Origin: CAZPZZ01 sp964591245
Lineage (GTDB): Bacteria; Acidobacteriota; Vicinamibacteria; Vicinamibacterales; UBA8438
DNA: 11,847 bases
Assembly (NCBI GenBank): GCA_964591245.1
Contig: CAZPZZ010000129.1
Coordinates: forward strand, 1-11,847
Direction: 5' to 3'
Part shown: in pieces, positions 7,210 to 11,847 of the stretch
Position numbering within the stretch: position 1 is the first letter of the stretch
How the letters are laid out: each line of letters opens with the position of its first letter
Made by a program: the position numbers and the translations under genes
Notes under the pieces: model-generated
Told to the model about the DNA's origin: nothing
The model's input: the letters and a program-made list of their open reading frames with translations, nothing else
Databases searched by the model: none

Positions 7210-7241
7210 AGGGCGATACGGCCATGTGGCCGTGTCGCCCT
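7210..7241 (+). terminator. Strong hairpin between convergent genes, probable terminator
   Basis: A 32-nt near-perfect palindrome: AGGGCGA-T-ACGGCCA, two-base loop, then TGGCCGT-G-TCGCCCT. Fifteen positions pair, one as T-G wobble on the plus strand; the same position is an A-C mismatch on the minus strand, so the hairpin is stronger in plus-strand RNA. It begins 14 nt past the NHL gene stop and lies between convergent genes (the symporter ends at 7342). There is no U-run on either side, so it is not a textbook intrinsic terminator, but stem strength and placement point to a 3'-end signal for the NHL transcript. Confidence 0.6.
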
Positions 7242-7341
7242 GGTGGCATTGCCAGCTAAGATTTTCTGCCATGAAGTTGTCCACGTCTTGGTTCCCGCTC
7301 CTTGGAAGAGGTGGCTCTGACCAACGTGAACCCGCCGGTCT

Positions 7342-8829
7342 CTAGGCTCTGGAGATAGTGTTCTGGAGGTCCTGCTGTCCGCGTGTTGTGCTCACGCTAT
7401 TCCCGGTGTGTGAGACGAGGACGCAGATCATTACATTCAAGACAAGTGCGACGACGCCAGCATGGAGGTTCCAGACCTCGCTGATCCCAGTCGCGAGCAG
7501 TGCGAGGTAGGTGGTTGTGCCGACCGCGACGCCGGTCAAGGCGCCGCGTCCTGTCATGCCCTTCCAGCGGACGCCGAGCAGAAAGAGTGGAGCGACCTGG
7601 GCCAGGATTTCCATTTTGATCTCCGTCAATCCCCAGAGCGTGGTTGTCGGAGCCAATGCGATTCCAACGAGGACGGTCACGACCGCCCATGATACCCGCT
7701 TGCCGGCTCGCGTCAGTTCCGCGTCTGATGCAACCGGCATGAAGGAGGGGCCTATGACATCTTTCGCCAGAATCGATGACAGGCTGAGAAGCACAGAATC
7801 TGCCGTGGACATGATTGCGGCGACGATGGCGGTGACGACCACGATGGCAAGGAGATACATGCTCAGCGATCGTGTGCTCCATTCCATGAGGAGGAGGGGG
7901 ACAACTTGGTCTGCCTCGATTTGCCCGGCGCTGGCAAGTTCCCGAGTGGCAAGTATCCCGACCAGAAATACTGCGCCGGTGGTCACGAGCGGAAGAAAGA
8001 CCATGATTCCAAATGAACGTCGGAGCACCGTGAGGTTCTGCGCCGCGAAGATTCGCTGGATGGCGTGCGGGTAGACGGCTGCGGAACAGCCAATCAGCAA
8101 GAGCGTGCTAAACCAGTTGCGACAGACCTCCCACGGGGGGACAGCGACTTTCTCGGGCTGTGTGATGGCGATTGCCCGCGTCAGTTCTTCGAGATGCTCG
8201 GGGCTCGGTATAACGGCAATGATTAAGCCGACAAGGCCAACTGCAAGCATCACGCCTTGCACGCAATCAGTCCAGGCGACTGCTCGCATTCCGCCCACCG
8301 TCTCGTAAATGATAATGACCAGGGTCAGCGAGACAACCCCCATCCAATAGGGAATGTGTCCCCCTGAGAGCCCCTCGGCGACGTGACCCATTGCAACGAG
8401 TTGGGCGAGTAAGTAATTTGAAATAGCTACGATCAGCAGGAGGTTTGCCAGGAGCGTAAGCCGAGGGGAGTTGAATCGATGAGTAATCCAATCGCCTGGA
8501 GTGACGTAGTCGTATTGCCGAGCCAGAGCGTACAGCTGGGGAGCAAAGAGCTGATAGAAGACGATGACCGCCATCATGAAACCGATGCTCATGACCCACG
8601 AGAAACCAAGACGGTAGGCTTCGCCTGGATACCCGAGAAGGGTGTTCCCACTGTACTGGGTGGCATACAGCGTCAAGAGTAGTACGAAACCGCCAAGGCC
8701 TCGGCCCGCCAGGTAAAAATCACTAAAACCAGTGCTTCGGCGTCGGTGGGTGGCGTAGCCGATTCCGATGAGCAGGGTGAGATAGAGCCCTACCGCGATA
8801 CCGGAGCCAGCGCCGAAGGACAGGTTCAC
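7342..8829 (-). CDS. Sodium:solute symporter (SSS family), large subunit
   Basis: Inner-membrane Na+-coupled uptake transporter, 495 residues with about 13 hydrophobic segments, as usual for the family. The start is a GTG at 8829-8827 with GGAG 7 nt upstream, overlapping the stop of the small gene before it (GTGA). A longer frame to 8955 only adds polar residues that are the small protein's sequence read out of frame. Seen: FSDFYLAGRGLGG (35-47), the GGMRAVAWTDCVQG family signature (169-182) and MSTADSVLLS in TM8 (330-339), whose Ser residues line the conserved Na2 site. The TM2 stretch TLYATQYSGNTLLGYPGEAY resembles pantothenate permease PanF, which also has a small membrane partner gene (YhdT) upstream. 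Substrate unknown: pantothenate or a small organic acid are guesses. It converges on the NHL gene. Confidence 0.9.
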   Translation of the reverse strand: MNLSFGAGSGIAVGLYLTLLIGIGYATHRRRSTGFSDFYLAGRGLGGFVLLLTLYATQYSGNTLLGYPGEAYRLGFSWVMSIGFMMAVIVFYQLFAPQLYALARQYDYVTPGDWITHRFNSPRLTLLANLLLIVAISNYLLAQLVAMGHVAEGLSGGHIPYWMGVVSLTLVIIIYETVGGMRAVAWTDCVQGVMLAVGLVGLIIAVIPSPEHLEELTRAIAITQPEKVAVPPWEVCRNWFSTLLLIGCSAAVYPHAIQRIFAAQNLTVLRRSFGIMVFLPLVTTGAVFLVGILATRELASAGQIEADQVVPLLLMEWSTRSLSMYLLAIVVVTAIVAAIMSTADSVLLSLSSILAKDVIGPSFMPVASDAELTRAGKRVSWAVVTVLVGIALAPTTTLWGLTEIKMEILAQVAPLFLLGVRWKGMTGRGALTGVAVGTTTYLALLATGISEVWNLHAGVVALVLNVMICVLVSHTGNSVSTTRGQQDLQNTISRA

Positions 8830-9331
8830 GCAGAGTCTCCGTTCTCCTGATCGTGTAGGTGATCGCGAGCGGGGCCACTGTCGGTGTTGGCATTTCTGGA
8901 GGCCGAGCTCAGGTCGATGCTGCGTTGCGGGGCGTCTGGGTCGACTGGCCAGCATCGCGTCACGATGAGGGCCGTGAAGAGNNNNNNNNNNNNNNNNNNN
9001 NNNNNNNNNNNNNNNNNNNNNNNNNNNNNNNNNNNNNNNNNNNNNNNNNNNNNNNNNNNNNNNNNNNNNNNNNNNNNNNNNGCGGGGCGTCTGGGTCGAC
9101 TGGCCAGCATCGCGTCACGATGAGGGCCGTGAAGAGCGCGACCCCGACCGAGCTGGCAATCGAGATCACGACCCAGTAAGGTAGCCCCAGCCAGATCGGA
9201 ACCGGGTCTGACTCGGGGAGATACCACGGCACGGACAAGAGAAAGAGTACGACGTAGACGCCACCAATCCAGAGGCGCGGCGGCACGTCTGGTAATTGAA
9301 GTGGGTCTCGGGGGGGCGCGGACCTAGGCAT
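8826..9331 (-). CDS. Small two-TM protein, symporter accessory subunit (DUF3311/YhdT-like), split by scaffold gap
   Basis: From the ATG at 9331 the frame reads a polar N-terminus and two hydrophobic helices, VYVVLFLLSVPWYL and a Tyr-Trp-led second helix (WVVISIASSVGVALFTALIV), then ends in Ns at 9081. Left of the gap another frame continues the same protein to a TGA at 8828-8826. If the 55-bp duplicate plus 100 Ns (155 bp) are collapsed, the two halves join in frame into a 116-residue protein with a charged C-terminal tail. Small two-helix proteins with a conserved Pro and a G-x-P-x-W/Y motif before helix 2 occur next to sodium:solute symporters (DUF3311, DUF997/YhdT). The GTGA overlap with the symporter start supports translational coupling and joint function. 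The start lacks a clear Shine-Dalgarno. The gene is broken by the assembly, not shown to be broken biologically. Confidence 0.75.
8927..9136. repeat. Exact 55-bp direct duplication flanking the N gap
   Basis: Positions 8927-8981 and 9082-9136 are identical over all 55 bases, starting GCGGGGCGTCTGGG and ending GGCCGTGAAGAG, and directly abut the two ends of the 100-N run. Fifty-five is a common assembler k-mer size. The best reading is one sequence present at both contig ends that the scaffolder did not merge, so this should not be treated as a biological repeat. Confidence 0.9.
8982..9081. other. 100-N scaffold gap
   Basis: Exactly 100 undetermined bases, a fixed-size placeholder, within the small transporter-subunit gene. 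The true gap is probably negative (a 55-bp overlap). Any translation crossing it is meaningless. Confidence 0.97.
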
Positions 9332-9379
9332 GATGGACGCCCGGATTTTCGAGTTTCTCGGGCCAATGGGTGATGGCCG

Positions 9380-10504
9380 TTAGTCAGTGAAGCGTCGTTC
9401 AGCCTTGCCGAAAAAGAATCCTTGTAGCAGCGGACATCCCAGTTCGACCGCCGTGTCGCGTTCACCTGTCGTTTCAATACCCTCGGCAATCACCTCAATG
9501 TTGGAGTGTTCGCAGAACAGAGTCAACGCTTTCACGAGGCGTTGTTTCGTGGGCGATTTGTCAATACGGCACATCAGTTCTCTGTCAAGTTTGACGAAGT
9601 CAGGCATTATCGACACGAGACTATTGAGGCCCGAGAATCCTGACCCGAGATCGTCGACAGCCACGCGATAGCCCAGGTCGCGAAGAGAGGCGAGGCGGCC
9701 CAGTAACTCCTGGTCAAAAGTGAGGGACTGACGTTCCGTGATCTCGAGCACGATATCTCGTGTGGTGTGCACGAGCGGGTTGTCCTCCGCGTAGAGTTCC
9801 CGCTCTTCGAGATCTGTAGCATCGACGTTCATGAAAAGAACGCTGTCGCCAGGCATGCTCGGCAAACGGCGCAGTACTGTCTCTTGGATGCGAGAACGGA
9901 GTTCGCCTGACCGTTTTAATGTGTCCGCCGCAGCGAACAAGGCCATCGGGTTTTCGAGGCCTTGTGTATCACTGCGTGCGAGCGCTTCATAGGCAAAGAC
10001 TTCCCCGGAGGTCGAGCGCACAATTGGTTGAAAACCGATCCAGAGTGATTGCAACGCGGCATCGAGGTTCACGCCCAGTTGTTCGTGGTCAAGGGATGTG
10101 CGCCAGGTGTCGAAGTCTTCACGCGTGGCTCGATGCTCCAAGCCCTCGGTGATCGTGAGTTCAACTTCTTCAGCAGGACAGGGCTTCAGAAGAAATCTGT
10201 AGATTTCGGCAGTGTTGACTGCCTTGGCGGCGGCATCGATCGTGACGAGGCCCGAGAGCAGTATCCGTAGTGTCGACGGATACTCGTCGCGTACACGGGA
10301 CAGAAGTTCGACGCCCTTCATCCCGGGCATATGTTCGTCCGAGACCACGACGTCAACCGGCACTTTGGCAAGTTGAGCGAGCGCTTCCTCCGCCGAACTC
10401 GCGACGATGACATCCCAGGGCCTCCGGCGAAGTCGACGACGCAGGCTTCGAGTTACCTCGGGGTCGTCATCGACGAGCATTACCGTGGTTTCGATGTTGG
10501 CCAT
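9380..10504 (-). CDS. Response regulator with EAL (c-di-GMP phosphodiesterase) output domain
   Basis: Cytoplasmic two-component regulator, 374 residues from the ATG at 10504. Other in-frame starts at 10522 (ATG) and 10537 (GTG) are possible; none has a good Shine-Dalgarno, and 10504 was chosen for its GGAA upstream and for starting just before the receiver domain. Receiver, about 6-125: acidic DDD (12-14), phosphoacceptor Asp56 in VVSDEHMPG, Ser84 in LLSGL and Lys107 in LLKPCP. EAL domain, about 150-374: FQPIV, YEALAR with Glu173, FMNVDATDL Asn, EITERQ Glu, VDDLGSGFSGL with two Asp, FVKLDREL Lys, AEGIE and LQGFFFG Gln. All metal-binding and catalytic positions I can place are kept, so it should hydrolyse c-di-GMP, switched by phosphorylation. 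No histidine kinase is adjacent. It lies 48 bp upstream of the small transporter gene on the same strand. Confidence 0.92.
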   Translation of the reverse strand: MANIETTVMLVDDDPEVTRSLRRRLRRRPWDVIVASSAEEALAQLAKVPVDVVVSDEHMPGMKGVELLSRVRDEYPSTLRILLSGLVTIDAAAKAVNTAEIYRFLLKPCPAEEVELTITEGLEHRATREDFDTWRTSLDHEQLGVNLDAALQSLWIGFQPIVRSTSGEVFAYEALARSDTQGLENPMALFAAADTLKRSGELRSRIQETVLRRLPSMPGDSVLFMNVDATDLEERELYAEDNPLVHTTRDIVLEITERQSLTFDQELLGRLASLRDLGYRVAVDDLGSGFSGLNSLVSIMPDFVKLDRELMCRIDKSPTKQRLVKALTLFCEHSNIEVIAEGIETTGERDTAVELGCPLLQGFFFGKAERRFTD

Positions 10505-10576
10505 GCGTTTTTCCGGGGTCATGGGTGATGCGAGCACATTGGCAGGCGAAGCAGCCCGATGTCGTGTGACTATACT

Positions 10577-10609
10577 TCACCCCGTGTCAATGGGATGAAG
10601 ACGGGGTGA
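10577..10609. promoter_or_regulatory. 9-bp perfect inverted repeat in divergent promoter region
   Basis: TCACCCCGT and ACGGGGTGA form a perfect 9-bp inverted repeat around a 15-nt spacer, 73 bp upstream of the REC-EAL start within the 294-bp region (10505-10798) between it and the divergent secreted-protein gene. Arm length and spacing fit a dimeric regulator site, although a hairpin in the leader is also possible. A second, weaker inverted repeat (TTCCCGC with GCGGGAA, 10676-10712) lies further right. No convincing -35/-10 pair was found. Confidence 0.4.
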
Positions 10610-10785
10610 CGAACCGCGCGCGTCGACGACCGCATCCTGTCTGGCGACCCGATGGCGGGGGGCCGAGACTGACATTTCCCGCACAAGTTTCGCGGCGCAA
10701 AATTCGCGGGAACGTCGACACTATTGCCAACAACGTCATCCTGAGGGATCATGTCGGCGTTCTGGATTAATGACCGCAGTCCCGT

Positions 10786-10792
10786 AGGGAGG
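10786..10792 (+). promoter_or_regulatory. Ribosome binding site of the right-end secreted protein
   Basis: AGGGAGG lies 6 nt before the ATG at 10799, a near-consensus site at good spacing that fixes this start. Confidence 0.8.
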
Positions 10793-10798
10793 TTTGAG

Positions 10799-11847
10799 AT
10801 GCACCATCATCGTCTCCGAACGGTCGCCGCAGTTCTGGCATGCACCATGCTGTTGCCAGGGCTGGCAATCGGCCAGAGTCAATCGAATCCCGAGGTTGAT
10901 GCGCATTGGGAAATGCCTCGAATGGCAGACGGCCATCCCGATCTGCAAGGCTATTGGACCACGCAGACGTTTACGCCGATGGAGCGCCCCGAATATTTGG
11001 GCGATAAAGCGTTCTATACCGAGGAGGAGTGGGCCCAACTCCAGTCTCAGCTCACCGTGGACGGCGCTGATCCGCTGGCTCGCCACGTCATCACCATCTC
11101 GGATGCTGAAGAACGTGCGAGGGTTCTCGATCAGACGCATCGAGATGAGAGCTACGTGCACTACGACAATGCTATTTGGCTGGCAACACGCGTGCCCAAA
11201 GGGCTGTCGACCCGGCGGACCTCATTGATAACGGATCCGCCAGACGGTCGGATACCGGCTCGTAATAGCGAGGCTGAAGCACGGGCCGAGGCGCGGCGCG
11301 CGGTGCGCGGGGATCGGGGAGCCTTTGATGGTTACGAACTGCGGCCGCTCAGCGAGCGCTGCATCTATTACGGCTACAACGGGCCGCCTCTGCAACCGCC
11401 CTCTTACAACGATATTCACCAAATCTTCCAGACCCCAGATCACGTGGTTATCTTTACCGAGCAGAACAACAACCCACCGCGGATCATCCCCCTCGATGGG
11501 CGACCTGAGATCTCGGAGAACATCCGTCAGTATCCTGGCGACTCGCGCGGGTACTGGGACGGAGATACCCTCGTCATCACGAGCAGTAATTTCAACGACC
11601 GTTCAGCGTGGCAAGGCTCAAGCCGTGATCTCAAAGTGGAAGAGCGGTTTACCCGTACAGCCGATGACCGGATCCACTACGAATTCACGGTCGAGGACTC
11701 GGCTACGTGGGACCGATCGTGGAGCGCCGAGGTGCCGATGATGGCTACCGAAGGGCCGATGTACGAATACGCCTGTCACGAGGGGAATCACGACATCAGG
11801 CATATTCAAGAGGTGTATCGCAACATCGAGCTAGAGGAAGCGAAAGC
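10799..11847 (+). CDS. Secreted protein of the 'PDLQGYW' acidobacterial family, C-terminus cut by window edge
   Basis: From the ATG at 10799, 349 codons run open to the window edge. The N-terminus is a signal peptide (MHHHRLR, hydrophobic 9-24, likely cleavage near AIG-Q at 25-26; Cys15 is a poor lipobox). The mature part carries the motifs of a large, functionally undefined family that I associate with Acidobacteriota and other environmental bacteria: DGHPDLQGYW (44-53), TDPPDGRIP (145-153), LSERCIYYGYNGPP (184-197), IIPLDGRPEI (219-228), GDSRGYWDGDTLVI (247-260), SNFNDRSAWQGSS (263-275), VEERFTR, YEFTVEDSATW (294-304) and MYEYACHEGNHD (321-332). Conserved Cys188 and Cys326 and the CHEGN motif could form a disulfide or bind metal. 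No enzymatic role is established to my knowledge. It is divergent from the REC-EAL gene and has its own ribosome binding site. Confidence 0.82.
   Translation, partial: MHHHRLRTVAAVLACTMLLPGLAIGQSQSNPEVDAHWEMPRMADGHPDLQGYWTTQTFTPMERPEYLGDKAFYTEEEWAQLQSQLTVDGADPLARHVITISDAEERARVLDQTHRDESYVHYDNAIWLATRVPKGLSTRRTSLITDPPDGRIPARNSEAEARAEARRAVRGDRGAFDGYELRPLSERCIYYGYNGPPLQPPSYNDIHQIFQTPDHVVIFTEQNNNPPRIIPLDGRPEISENIRQYPGDSRGYWDGDTLVITSSNFNDRSAWQGSSRDLKVEERFTRTADDRIHYEFTVEDSATWDRSWSAEVPMMATEGPMYEYACHEGNHDIRHIQEVYRNIELEEAK

Noticed and set aside
8830..8955. 42-residue N-terminal extension of the symporter
   Set aside because: It is the small-subunit sequence in another frame and runs up to the assembly gap; the GTG at 8829 with GGAG upstream fits better.
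8927..9136. 55-bp direct repeat as an attachment site, recombination site or tandem duplication
   Set aside because: The copies abut a 100-N placeholder exactly and the length equals a common assembly k-mer; removing one copy restores the reading frame.
10571..10576. TATACT as a plus-strand -10 box with TTGGCA at 10539-10544
   Set aside because: The spacing is 26 nt, too long, and the site is more than 220 bp from the gene it would serve.
10569..10590. TTGACA (10590-10585) and TATAGT (10574-10569) on the minus strand as a sigma70 promoter for REC-EAL
   Set aside because: Only 10 nt separate the boxes, too short for a normal promoter.

Overview
The window looks like a contig from an uncultured environmental bacterium, most probably an acidobacterium (Vicinamibacteria-like). 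This rests on gene content: a secreted protein of the 'PDLQGYW' type, which is greatly expanded in Acidobacteriota, a secreted NHL beta-propeller, a Tat-exported FMN enzyme and a secreted metallo-beta-lactamase-fold protein. GC looks moderately high, roughly 55-60% by eye. The lineage is an inference; there is no rRNA or marker gene here. No tRNA, rRNA, CRISPR array, transposase or phage gene was seen. A 100-N scaffold gap at 8982-9081, flanked by an exact 55-bp duplication, indicates a short-read (meta)genome assembly.

Layout. Positions 1-5354 are a leftward block of four genes. In transcription order from the right they are a Tat-exported FMN alpha-hydroxy-acid dehydrogenase (5354-3915), a secreted MBL-fold protein (3784-2669), a DHA2-type 14-TM exporter (2484-907, TTG start) and a ribokinase (848 to beyond the left edge). 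A 705-bp region without a convincing gene (5355-6059) separates this block from a rightward secreted NHL-repeat protein (6060-7196), which ends in a strong hairpin at 7210-7241. A second leftward block reads REC-EAL response regulator (10504-9380), small two-TM protein (9331-8826, broken by the scaffold gap) and sodium:solute symporter (8829-7342). The last two genes overlap by GTGA and look like a two-subunit transporter. A 294-bp divergent region then leads to a rightward secreted protein (10799 to the right edge).

Working together. Four of the eight genes encode exported proteins acting outside the cytoplasm, and two encode large transporters. This suggests a lifestyle based on processing and moving small organic molecules across the envelope. 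The clearest functional unit is the symporter plus its small partner, possibly co-transcribed with a c-di-GMP phosphodiesterase response regulator. The most unusual protein is the FMN enzyme: it carries a cytochrome-c-type CxxCH motif in the variable loop 4 region next to the flavin, plus a second CxxC near its N-terminus. It also appears to have lost two residues that shape the glycolate-oxidase active site. It may be an uncharacterised exported flavocytochrome or metal-binding variant.
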